Assembly (NCBI GenBank): GCA_002309305.1
Contig: DBWR01000071.1
Span: 84,760 to 108,759 of the forward strand
DNA: 24,000 nt
From: Treponema sp. UBA1233
GTDB taxonomy: Bacteria; Spirochaetota; Spirochaetia; Treponematales; Treponemataceae
Direction of reading: 5' to 3'
Positions 12,109 through 20,307 of the stretch are shown one piece after another; within the stretch, counting starts at the first letter, position 1; every line of letters begins with the position of its first letter. Below the pieces are notes generated by a model that saw nothing but the letters and a program-made list of their open reading frames with translations, did no database searches and was not told the origin of the DNA. The position numbers and the translations under genes are program-made.

Positions 12109-14934
12109 ATGGAAAATACTTCTGACACTCAAGATGAACTTGACCAGTATGGCGTATGGGTCAAAACACCTCCACAAGATGCAGCTGAAGAAGCGGAAAA
12201 TACAGAAATTCCTGTTCCTGAAGCAAACAAGGAAGAAGAAGTCTCCCTGGATTCTCTTGCAGATGGGGAAGTTTCCCTTGATGAATTCCTGACGAACTCT
12301 GATACCTCTCAGGACAGCGAAATAGATGTCAGTGCCTTTTTGGGAGACGATTCGCAGGATGCCCCCGGAGACAAAAACTTCCAGCCGGATGGTGAAATCT
12401 CCCTTGACGCATTTTTGGATGAATCCGATCTGGGTGGAGAAAGCCAGGAGCAAAGCCAGGAAAACTACGATGCTCCCATTGACATCGACCTTTCCTTTGA
12501 TGATTCAATGCCGGAAGTATCAGAAGATGAACCTGACATTTCCAGTGATGACATAGACCTTGACTCATTTATGGCGGAAGATTCTGAAGCAGACCAGGAT
12601 AACGCAAGTACAAGCTTGGATGATTCAGACGAATTTGACGAATTGTTTAACAACATAGAAGATACAAGCCCTCAGCCTGAACAGAAACAGGAATTGCCAA
12701 AGGCCGATACAGAAAGCGTTGATCTTTCTGAATTTGGAGTTACCGGCGAAGATATGGAAGTTACTTCCATGGACGAAGGCAAGCCTGAAAAGAAAGTTCA
12801 GCAGGACTATAACCTTAATGTTGACGATGACAGTCTTGGTTCAGGTTCAGATGCCGTTGGTGGAGAATCTGCAGACGAAGACATTTCAATCAATATGGAA
12901 GTAAAGAGCGACAACGGAAAAGCCCTTGAACCCGATGAAAAGAACCCCTATTCTGCTCCGGACGATGACTTTGACATTGACGGACTCCTTAACTCCATCG
13001 AAGATGAAACCGACAGCTCAAAAACCGAGCCAACAGTTACAATCCCACAAAGCGAGCAGTCACTTTTACCAAAGAATGACAACGAAGAAACTCAAATAAT
13101 CGTAACGGATCCTGAAGACGACGGTGTTTCTATGTCCATTCCTGACAATGCAGTTGAAAGCGAGGAACTCCAGGATTACGAGGAATCAGTTTCAACAGAA
13201 CGCGAAGAAATTCCTCCTGCAGTTGAAACTTCCGACATTTTTGAAAAAGATCCGGTAGACATTTTTTCCACAGATGAAACTCCAGTATCAGAAGATGTTT
13301 CTGCTGAATCAGAGCCTCTCGTTGAACAGGAAATGCCTTCTGAAGATACAATGGAACCTGAACCGCAGGCAGAAGAACAGCCTCCTGTGGAAACTGAAAA
13401 CTGCTCTGTAGATGACTTTATGGGTGAAGAAGGATTTTCTGACCCGTCAGTTGCGGAAGGAAACCGTTCTTATTCACCAGAGGAACTTGAAGAGCAGAAA
13501 AAGCTTGAGGAAGAAAAAACAGAGGAAGATATTGACGATTTTGCCACAGAAGTGGACAGGGAAAACGCCGATATCGACAAGAGCACAGAAAATGACGTCA
13601 ACCTTGTAAACCAGCTTGAAAAGGAAATGACTATTGTTGACCTTGACGGAGACGGTGAAGACGATGCAGACCTTATAATAGACGCATCTGAGGGCGGAAC
13701 AAGCAACGAAATCCTTGAAGACGAGGATTTTATGCCAAACCCATTCTATACCCCTCTGGTCGAAGATGAAGGTGTAAATACCCCTCAAGTTAAGCCTGAA
13801 GACGACGAAGAAGAGCTGATTCTTGAAGATTCTGAAGAAAATTCACAAGAAACAGTTGCAGAAATTGAAAATAAGAGTAATAATAGTATAATAGCTGATG
13901 ATGACATAGAAGTTGAAAATGTATCTGACGCTGCAGGGGATAACATGGATAGTACACTTTATACAAACACTCAAGAGCCACAGGACAGTTTGATGAGTCA
14001 GATTGCCTCAGAGCTTTCTAACCTCAAGGAAGAAATCAAAGAACTTAAACTTGAATTTGACGAACTAAGGAAAAATGGATTCAGTTCAGGATCGGATGGT
14101 GTATCAGATTCCATTCCCGCACCTGAGGCAGAAACCGGTTTCTTTAGCGATATGGACGATGATGATACAATCGCCCTTAGCGGTGACGAACTCAGCAACA
14201 TCTTGAGCACGGCAGAGTTTACCGACCAGAATGATGCAGGTGATTCAAATATTCTCGGCTCAATAGAAGAAGCTCCGGAGATTCCTGATCAGGATTATGA
14301 CAACGCACAAAACGGTCTTTCTATGGATTATTCTGATGAAAACCTCCAGGAACCAGACCTTAATTCTGTAGATGTAAGTTCTGATGCCATGGGACTTCCA
14401 GAAGAAATATCCGTTCCCAAGTCAGATGATTCTATCGGCAGCGAACCAGAACCTCTTGACCAGCAGGTTGACAACAGCATCACAGAAGACAACTTCGAGT
14501 ATCTTTCCGAAGACCCCAACTCTGTTGCTGAAGAAGATGAAAAAATAGAAACAGGAATTTCTGATGAACCGGTAAGGACAGTATTCAACGACTGGCAGAA
14601 TCCAAACGAAGATGCATCTTCATTTGAAGAGCCTGAAATTGCAGGTGAAGAACCAGCTGTTGATGATACTTCATTTGACCAGACAGAATCCATCGTTGAT
14701 CTTTCTTCTCAGGAAGATGACAGCATGGAAGAAATATCAGAGCCTGTTGTTGCCACTACTTCAAGCGGCAGCATAAGTTCAATACCAGAAGACATGAAGC
14801 AGGAAATCAAATCCGTGCTTTCTTATATGGATCAGCTGCTTGAAAGCCTCCCGGAAGATAAAATTGAAGAGTTTGCACGTTCAGAACAATTTGCTACTTA
14901 CAAAAAGCTTTTCAATGAATTGGGACTTTCTTAA
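12109..14934 (+). CDS. Large acidic, mostly disordered protein with repeated I/V-S-L-D-x-F-L motifs
   Basis: I cannot assign this 941-residue protein to a named family. It has no signal peptide or membrane helix, so it should be cytoplasmic. It is dominated by Asp, Glu and Ser and looks largely disordered. The N-terminus has L-D-Q-Y-G-V-W-V-K-T-P-P (11-22). A short motif of the form I/V-S/D-L/V-D/S-x-F-L/M recurs at about 45, 55, 72, 97, 126, 149 and 204. A coiled coil (S-Q-I-A-S-E-L-S-N-L-K-E-E-I and following) lies at about 629-656. The last 50 residues form a more ordered helical module (D-M-K-Q-E-I-K-S-V-L through Y-K-K-L-F-N-E-L-G). The ATG at 12109 was chosen because A-A-G-G-T-G-G lies 8 bases upstream; a GTG at 12097 lies inside that site. 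A terminator follows at 14955-14990. A scaffold role is inferred. Confidence 0.85.
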   Translation: MENTSDTQDELDQYGVWVKTPPQDAAEEAENTEIPVPEANKEEEVSLDSLADGEVSLDEFLTNSDTSQDSEIDVSAFLGDDSQDAPGDKNFQPDGEISLDAFLDESDLGGESQEQSQENYDAPIDIDLSFDDSMPEVSEDEPDISSDDIDLDSFMAEDSEADQDNASTSLDDSDEFDELFNNIEDTSPQPEQKQELPKADTESVDLSEFGVTGEDMEVTSMDEGKPEKKVQQDYNLNVDDDSLGSGSDAVGGESADEDISINMEVKSDNGKALEPDEKNPYSAPDDDFDIDGLLNSIEDETDSSKTEPTVTIPQSEQSLLPKNDNEETQIIVTDPEDDGVSMSIPDNAVESEELQDYEESVSTEREEIPPAVETSDIFEKDPVDIFSTDETPVSEDVSAESEPLVEQEMPSEDTMEPEPQAEEQPPVETENCSVDDFMGEEGFSDPSVAEGNRSYSPEELEEQKKLEEEKTEEDIDDFATEVDRENADIDKSTENDVNLVNQLEKEMTIVDLDGDGEDDADLIIDASEGGTSNEILEDEDFMPNPFYTPLVEDEGVNTPQVKPEDDEEELILEDSEENSQETVAEIENKSNNSIIADDDIEVENVSDAAGDNMDSTLYTNTQEPQDSLMSQIASELSNLKEEIKELKLEFDELRKNGFSSGSDGVSDSIPAPEAETGFFSDMDDDDTIALSGDELSNILSTAEFTDQNDAGDSNILGSIEEAPEIPDQDYDNAQNGLSMDYSDENLQEPDLNSVDVSSDAMGLPEEISVPKSDDSIGSEPEPLDQQVDNSITEDNFEYLSEDPNSVAEEDEKIETGISDEPVRTVFNDWQNPNEDASSFEEPEIAGEEPAVDDTSFDQTESIVDLSSQEDDSMEEISEPVVATTSSGSISSIPEDMKQEIKSVLSYMDQLLESLPEDKIEEFARSEQFATYKKLFNELGLS

Positions 14935-14954
14935 TTAACAGCAAAAAAAGTTAA

Positions 14955-14990
14955 GGCTGTCCGATTTATCTTTCGGGCAGCCATTTTTTT
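14955..14990 (+). terminator. Intrinsic terminator between the acidic gene and the first DUF115 gene
   Basis: G-G-C-T-G-T-C-C-G-A (14955-14964) pairs with T-C-G-G-G-C-A-G-C-C (14973-14982), ten pairs with one G-U, around an 8-base loop. A T run follows at 14984-14990. The next start codon is at 14996, so transcription of the downstream genes must come from readthrough or from an unseen promoter. Confidence 0.88.
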
Positions 14991-14995
14991 ATCAT

Positions 14996-16486
14996 ATGGA
15001 AATCAAATATGAAAACGCCCGAAATGGAGATAAAATCTGCTCCATAGACGGAATCAAGTTACATTCAGCATACGACCCGCAAAAAGAAGCCGAACGATTT
15101 GTAAACGGTTTGAGTTGTACTTTTTCACCCACACATATAGTAATTACTGGTCCCGCCCTTTCCTATTGTGTAAAATTCCTCCGCAAGCGCTTTGACAAGG
15201 CTGTCTTGATTGCAATCCATTACTCTGATAAAATTGAATGCGATGACAGCATTTGGGATAAATCTTTTATTTCAAATCCGGATGATGAGACACCGCTTTC
15301 AGAGGTACTTTATTCATATCTGGGAGAAGAAGGCATTTCTTCAGCACTTTTTGCCTCATGGCAACCGTCAGAAAAGATTTTTCCAGACAATTATACTTAT
15401 GTTTGGGATGAAATAAAGAAATCGGTTATAAAAAGCCGAAGTGTTCTTTCAACAAGGACATATTTTGCCCGCAGATGGATTAAAAACGCCATTCGATTCT
15501 GTCTATATTCTAAAAATAATAGCTATATTACCTATGGTGATGCTCCAATCGTCATATGTGCAAGTGGTCCGAGCTTAAAAACAGCCATTCCAAGCCTAAA
15601 AGAACGAAGAAATCGATTTTTTTTGATTGCAGTATCATCAGCACTCTCTGCCCTGCTTGAAGAAGATTTGATTCCTGACATTTGCATTTCAACTGACGGT
15701 GGTTATTGGGCAAAAAGACATCTTTCCCATTACTTGAAGCAATATCCCAATCTTCCGGTAGCCCTATCTGCAGAATCAGCCTGCTACGGACAGATTTTTG
15801 ATCACCCTGTTATTCCACTTTCATATGGAGACGGTCCTGGAGAAACCCTGCTGAGGGAATGCGCCTATAAAACCATGAATGCCCGACGAAACGGAACTGT
15901 AAGCGGAACTGCGGCGGAATTCGCAATGTCAATAACTAGAGGTCCGGTGTTTTTTTGCGGGTTGGATCTTGCACCGTCAAAGTCATACTCCCACACACAG
16001 CCTAACGAACTGGAAGACATGTCACAGATTATGGACAGGAGGCTTTTACCAAAAGAGACCAGGCTTTCCCCTTCATCATTTCCTTCTCTTCCGCTTTCCA
16101 CCTACCTGAGCTGGTTTCAAAACAAGGATTTTAACGGCAGGCTCTTTAGGCTGAGCAATTCCTTCAACTATCTGAACCAGCTTGGGAAAACAAAAGATGT
16201 AGACTTCTCGTTCTTTGATACAATTATTAAAAAATCAGGACAAAAACTTCCAAAATTGAATTTTGTAAAAAATGAGTTTGAACTTCATGATAGAAAAGAA
16301 AAAATATTGTCAATAATTAACACACACCTTCATGACGATGATTGGGTTCAAAACGCACTGCCCTGTGAATACCTGATATACCGACGAAGCATGGATACTG
16401 ACAACTTTGAAAACTCCAAACTTGCTCTGGAAAAAGGACTTTCGAATTTTTATGGAGAAATCATGCGCATAATTTCCGAAAATTAA
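14996..16486 (+). CDS. MAF_flag10/DUF115 (MptE-like) family protein, first of a tandem pair
   Basis: The protein (496 residues) belongs to the MAF_flag10/DUF115 group. That group includes Maf proteins, which attach nonulosonic acids to flagellin, and archaeal 6-hydroxymethylpterin pyrophosphokinase MptE. The N-terminal part has the typical L-H-S-A-Y-D-P-Q-K-E-A-E-R-F (22-35). The core domain spans about 184-345: V-I-C-A-S-G-P-S-L (186-194), a Rossmann-type run ending in I-P-D-I-C-I-S-T-D-G-G, and G-P-V-F-F-C-G-L-D-L-A (316-326). A helical C-terminal part follows. There is no signal peptide or membrane helix. The ATG lies 6 bases after the T run of a terminator and has no ribosome binding site. 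A second family member follows after 16 bases. Which substrate it uses cannot be read from the sequence. Confidence 0.87.
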   Translation: MEIKYENARNGDKICSIDGIKLHSAYDPQKEAERFVNGLSCTFSPTHIVITGPALSYCVKFLRKRFDKAVLIAIHYSDKIECDDSIWDKSFISNPDDETPLSEVLYSYLGEEGISSALFASWQPSEKIFPDNYTYVWDEIKKSVIKSRSVLSTRTYFARRWIKNAIRFCLYSKNNSYITYGDAPIVICASGPSLKTAIPSLKERRNRFFLIAVSSALSALLEEDLIPDICISTDGGYWAKRHLSHYLKQYPNLPVALSAESACYGQIFDHPVIPLSYGDGPGETLLRECAYKTMNARRNGTVSGTAAEFAMSITRGPVFFCGLDLAPSKSYSHTQPNELEDMSQIMDRRLLPKETRLSPSSFPSLPLSTYLSWFQNKDFNGRLFRLSNSFNYLNQLGKTKDVDFSFFDTIIKKSGQKLPKLNFVKNEFELHDRKEKILSIINTHLHDDDWVQNALPCEYLIYRRSMDTDNFENSKLALEKGLSNFYGEIMRIISEN

Positions 16487-16502
16487 AGTAAGCGGAATAT
16501 TT

Positions 16503-18020
16503 ATGATATATAGCGAAACCATTCCATCCAAAACAGGAGAAACAATCCCGGTTTTCACGGACGGAAAGCCAATGCATTCAAAATACAATCCTCAGTCGGA
16601 ACATTTTGCAGAAAATGCCGGAGACGGGTTTTATGTAATTGGGGGAATTGGAGGCTCATATCATTTAAAATCCCTTCTTGATTCACTGGGAAAGGATTCC
16701 TATATCCTCGCTGTTGAAGCAGACAAAGAAAGCCTTGATTTTTCCCTGGAAACTGGAATTACGGCTCTTGTTAAAAAGGATGAAAGGATACAGTTTTGTA
16801 CAGCCGCAGAACTAAAATCAGTATTGCAGAATCTGTATCTGCCAGTTCTGTACCCATCATTTTCTTTTCTTGCACAGAGGGCCTGGGAAACACACGCCCA
16901 GGATGTCTTTCTGCAGATAAGGGAAGATGTCCAGGAAACACTATCCCTCATAAGCGCAGATTTTTCTGTACAATCACATTTTGGAAAGCAATGGCAGAAG
17001 AACATAATCCAAAACCTCAGGAACATTAAAGCCTGTTCTGCTCCATTCATTCCTCAGGGGAAAACAGCCGCCATCATCGCCGCAGGTCCATCTCTTGACA
17101 AGTCAATATGTGAATTAAAACAAAATCTCGGTGAAACTGTAATCTTTTGTACGGATACGGCCTATCAGACGCTTAAAAAGCATTATGTCGAACCTGATTA
17201 TATAGTGAGCATAGACTGCCAGAACCTTTCTCTTGAACATTTCCGAATTAACGGTTCCCTGCAAAAAGATAAAAAGGCATGCATAATACTTGACCTTGGT
17301 TCATCTCCGGATATCGCCAGGTTCATGATGAGCCAGGGACATGACGTGTACTTTACATCCAGTTTCCATCCGCTTTCAAAACTTGCCTCAAAGGAATTCA
17401 ACATTCCGGTAATCGACAGCGGTAGCGGAACAGTTGCAATAGCGGCATGTGACATTGCAAGACTTTGCGGTGCTGAAAAAATACGTCTATATGGGGCAGA
17501 TTTTTGCTACAGCAGCGGAAAACCCTATGCGAAAGGAACTTACCTGGATTCAATTTACGGAAGGTCATGCATAAGGACATCACCATTGGAAACCATATTC
17601 AGCGCACTCATGTACAGGACGGAACTGATGGACTGCCGCCCGATTTTTTCAAATGGTCTTGTTAATCCCCGCACAAGTTCGGTTTTGAACTCTTATTCTA
17701 ACGCACTCTTGACATGGGCTGAAAACAATTCATACAGGCTAAAGGATGGCGTATTCCTCAAGGAATATCCTGGTAAAAGCAGCTTGCCGGATCAAAAACC
17801 TGTTGATGCGGAATATTTCATAAGCGGAATATTGGACAATGTGCAGAAATTGAATGAAAAGACTGTTCATGACCTCAAAAAAGATGAATTCTTTTATGGA
17901 GTTTTACCGTATATAGCATGGCAAAAAAAATGGCTCAAAGACAACAATCTGTCGATTTTTGAGCATTTGAAACTTGCAAACTCTGCTATAAAACGGTATA
18001 CTATAAGATATGAAGAGTAA
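16503..18020 (+). CDS. MAF_flag10/DUF115 (MptE-like) family protein, second of a tandem pair
   Basis: The 505-residue protein shares its layout with the preceding gene but is strongly diverged. G-K-P-M-H-S-K-Y-N-P-Q-S-E (21-33) corresponds to the N-terminal H-S-x-Y-D/N-P motif. The core (about 187-345) has A-A-I-I-A-A-G-P-S-L-D-K (189-200), V-E-P-D-Y-I-V-S-I-D, a G-S-G-T-V-A-I-A-A-C-D-I-A-R helix and R-L-Y-G-A-D-F-C-Y. It differs at the acidic loop (S-I-D-C-Q here, S-T-D-G-G in the first), so the two probably act on different substrates or one is specialised. It is cytoplasmic by sequence. A weak A-G-C-G-G-A lies about 10 bases before the ATG. Its last 11 bases overlap the next gene, which suggests coupled translation. 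Confidence 0.87.
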   Translation: MIYSETIPSKTGETIPVFTDGKPMHSKYNPQSEHFAENAGDGFYVIGGIGGSYHLKSLLDSLGKDSYILAVEADKESLDFSLETGITALVKKDERIQFCTAAELKSVLQNLYLPVLYPSFSFLAQRAWETHAQDVFLQIREDVQETLSLISADFSVQSHFGKQWQKNIIQNLRNIKACSAPFIPQGKTAAIIAAGPSLDKSICELKQNLGETVIFCTDTAYQTLKKHYVEPDYIVSIDCQNLSLEHFRINGSLQKDKKACIILDLGSSPDIARFMMSQGHDVYFTSSFHPLSKLASKEFNIPVIDSGSGTVAIAACDIARLCGAEKIRLYGADFCYSSGKPYAKGTYLDSIYGRSCIRTSPLETIFSALMYRTELMDCRPIFSNGLVNPRTSSVLNSYSNALLTWAENNSYRLKDGVFLKEYPGKSSLPDQKPVDAEYFISGILDNVQKLNEKTVHDLKKDEFFYGVLPYIAWQKKWLKDNNLSIFEHLKLANSAIKRYTIRYEE

Positions 18021-19695
18021 GAGGACTATTTTTCCGCCAATCATTTCAGTTATATATATAGTCACAGTACTGGCATTTGTCATTTCCATGGTTGTTGAAT
18101 ATAAATCTTCCCCGGCAAAAATACAGGCACGCATAGATGAACTTGTCCGTGCTACGACACAAAACCTTTCAGTAAACCAGGCCAATTCAGAAGAATTTCA
18201 GTCTGCATTCCTTCATTCTGTAGGTCTTGTTTCCGACATTGCTGGAATTCAGCTTTCCCAAAACGACTATCTTATTGTTTCTTACCCTGCCAATCTTGCT
18301 GAAAACAGCCCCACACGCTCACCTTTTGTTACAGTTACAGAGCGCTCCATCTATGCCCAAAACCAGGATGCAGTACAGCTAAAAGTCGCCTCCTACCTGA
18401 TTCAACCTTCTTCAATGTACACAAAGGGGCTTATTGCATTTTTCGTAATCCTTGCGGCCACACTCTTTTGCGTTACATACCTCATTTATTTGTATTCTTC
18501 TGAAAAAAATACTTTTGACGACGGAAGCTTTCCTGAAGAAAAGAAGAGCATAAAAAAAAATAAGGATACCAAACCATCCAAAGGAAAAAAACTCGACGAT
18601 GAGGCTTTAAAAGTCGAAGCCGATGATGAATATCTGGACCCCGTTTTCCCGGAAGAAGATTTTGGCACCACAGAAGATGAAGATTATGCCGAAGAAACCG
18701 TTCAGGATTTTCCGGAAGAAGATGCTTTTGATGCCGAATACGCTGACGAAGAAAAAACTACGGTCATGAATGATGTGCATGAAGCAGAGGACACTTATGA
18801 ATCTGATTTTCAGATGCCACCGTCTCCGTCAAGTACAATCACACAGGAAGAATTCCAAGCTCTGACACAGGATCTTCTTGATGACCCGGTTCCAGAAGAA
18901 GACAACAGAAATGAAATGGAAGATGATTTGCTTGATGACCTTGTAGATGATGACGAACCAGAAAAAAGCATACTCCCTGAATTAAATCCAATACACACCA
19001 GACTGGATAATCCGGTACAGGAAGAAAAAGAAGAACCAAATGAAGCCGAAACTGCAAAAACAGATGTAATACAAGAGGACAAAAACCTCCCCCTGACTTC
19101 GGAAACAGCTGTGGAAGCTGAAGTTCAAGGCAAAAAACATCCCGCAGGACTTTTTTCCCCTACAACTGGTTTCGGATGGGAAGAATACATGATTCCCCGT
19201 CTAGACAGTGAACTGATAAGGGCCGCATCGGGTGACCAGGACCTTACGGTTATGACATTGGAAATCCCCAAAATGGACTGGACATCCGACAGTGCAAGGG
19301 AAATATGCGATTTGATTTTGGATTTGGTAAAATTCAAGGATCTTGTATTTGAATACGGACAGTCAGGCTGTACGGCAATCATCCAAAACATGGGAATTGA
19401 AGAAGCACTTAAAGCAGCGGAAGACCTTCATACAAACATCATTGCAAGTCTGGCACGCAGAAAACAGTATTACATTGTGGCAATTGGCCTTTCGGCAAGA
19501 TCCCTAAGGCTTATATCAGGAATACGAATCGCCAAGGAATCTGAACAGGCTTTGTTCCACGCATTGGAAGACAAATCAAATCCTGTTGTCGCTTTCAAAG
19601 TCAATCCGGAAAAATACAGGGATTACATTGCTAAAGAAAGTTCCAAACTAAAATATGAAGAAAGTGAGGCCGCACTTCCGGCTGTCACCTCTTAA
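18010..19695 (+). CDS. Membrane protein with acidic cytoplasmic linker and degenerate GGDEF-like domain
   Basis: The 561-residue protein has two membrane helices (about 10-30 and 139-162) framing a roughly 108-residue outer domain. A basic patch follows (about 178-194), then a very acidic linker (195-370) with repeated pieces such as F-P-E-E-D (213 and 234) and D-L-L-D-D (288 and 306). The C-terminal domain (about 390-540) follows the GGDEF order: L-T-V-M-T-L-E-I-P-K-M-D, a helix, F-E-Y-G-Q-S-G-C-T-A-I-I, I-E-E-A-L-K-A-A-E-D-L, V-A-I-G-L-S-A and A-L-F-H-A-L. The active-site position reads G-Q-S-G-C (450-454), so cyclase activity is very unlikely. It may be a sensor or binding module. The GGDEF comparison is by eye and needs a structural check. 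The gene overlaps the second DUF115 gene by 11 bases. Confidence 0.82.
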   Translation: MKSKRTIFPPIISVIYIVTVLAFVISMVVEYKSSPAKIQARIDELVRATTQNLSVNQANSEEFQSAFLHSVGLVSDIAGIQLSQNDYLIVSYPANLAENSPTRSPFVTVTERSIYAQNQDAVQLKVASYLIQPSSMYTKGLIAFFVILAATLFCVTYLIYLYSSEKNTFDDGSFPEEKKSIKKNKDTKPSKGKKLDDEALKVEADDEYLDPVFPEEDFGTTEDEDYAEETVQDFPEEDAFDAEYADEEKTTVMNDVHEAEDTYESDFQMPPSPSSTITQEEFQALTQDLLDDPVPEEDNRNEMEDDLLDDLVDDDEPEKSILPELNPIHTRLDNPVQEEKEEPNEAETAKTDVIQEDKNLPLTSETAVEAEVQGKKHPAGLFSPTTGFGWEEYMIPRLDSELIRAASGDQDLTVMTLEIPKMDWTSDSAREICDLILDLVKFKDLVFEYGQSGCTAIIQNMGIEEALKAAEDLHTNIIASLARRKQYYIVAIGLSARSLRLISGIRIAKESEQALFHALEDKSNPVVAFKVNPEKYRDYIAKESSKLKYEESEAALPAVTS

Positions 19696-19706
19696 TCTGC
19701 ACCCAT

Positions 19707-20303
19707 CTATTCTGTAACTGATGGTTCAAATAGTTTTTCTATTTCCAGGATAGCCTTATCGTCAGGGAACCTCTCTTTATAAACGGCAAATTGTTTTATT
19801 GCAAGTTCTTTTTTCCCATCCGCCAGCAGAACCGATATGTAATTCTTTTGCAGGGATGAATCTGTTGGGTTTTCTTCAATCAGAGAGGAATATTGTTCTT
19901 CCGCCGCCTTTAAATCCCCCTTCATTGCACTAATGTATGCAAGGGAAGATTTTAGGTTGGTATTGTCAGGGTCTTTTGCCAAAAGGTTTTTGTATATTTC
20001 CGCCGCATGGTTCCAATCCTTTGCTAGTGCGTAACATCGTCCAATGTTGTAGTAAACAGAATCTCCAAGTTCACTTCCTGCCTTTGAATTCATCGCTTCT
20101 TCGTAATAATAGATGGCCTTTGGATAATCCTTAAGTTTTTCGTAGGCTTCTGCTATCTTAAGGTATTCAGCGGTAACAGATTTATCCACAGCCTCATCTT
20201 TACCCGGAATAACCTTATCAACGGTTGAACAGGAAAAGAACAAAAATAGCAGAGCGAAAATGGTAAAATACAAAAGAAAAGTCAGTTTATTCCTGATACG
20301 CAT
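19707..20303 (-). CDS. TPR-repeat lipoprotein
   Basis: The protein (198 residues) starts with a lipoprotein signal: a hydrophobic stretch ending in L-F-F-S-C with the lipid-bearing Cys at residue 25. After a short linker, TPR-type helix pairs run from about 43 to 185, for example A-E-A-Y-E-K-L-K-D-Y-P-K-A-I-Y-Y-Y-E-E-A, then Y-N-I-G-R-C-Y-A-L-A-K-D-W and L-A-Y-I-S-A-M-K-G-D. Such lipoproteins often act as assembly or scaffold factors on the periplasmic side of a membrane. BamD-like proteins have this layout, but it is shorter and I see no specific BamD signature. It follows upp by 4 bases, with G-G-A-G 12 bases before the ATG, and is the last gene of the ileS run. It converges on the plus-strand membrane protein gene with an 11-base gap. 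Confidence 0.85.
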   Translation of the reverse strand: MRIRNKLTFLLYFTIFALLFLFFSCSTVDKVIPGKDEAVDKSVTAEYLKIAEAYEKLKDYPKAIYYYEEAMNSKAGSELGDSVYYNIGRCYALAKDWNHAAEIYKNLLAKDPDNTNLKSSLAYISAMKGDLKAAEEQYSSLIEENPTDSSLQKNYISVLLADGKKELAIKQFAVYKERFPDDKAILEIEKLFEPSVTE

Positions 20304-20307
20304 TTTT

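Noticed and set aside
13470..13706. Minus-strand ORF rich in Ser opposite the acidic protein gene
   Set aside because: It is the antisense of Glu/Asp codons (GAA, GAC read back as Ser, Phe and Val), has no ribosome binding site and shows no family pattern. The same holds for the Ser-rich minus-strand ORFs at 12465-12656, 13998-14210, 14328-14693 and 18810-19082.
19707..20303. BamD outer-membrane assembly factor
   Set aside because: It shares a lipobox and TPR repeats with BamD but is shorter and has no specific BamD features that I can see; only a TPR lipoprotein is supported.
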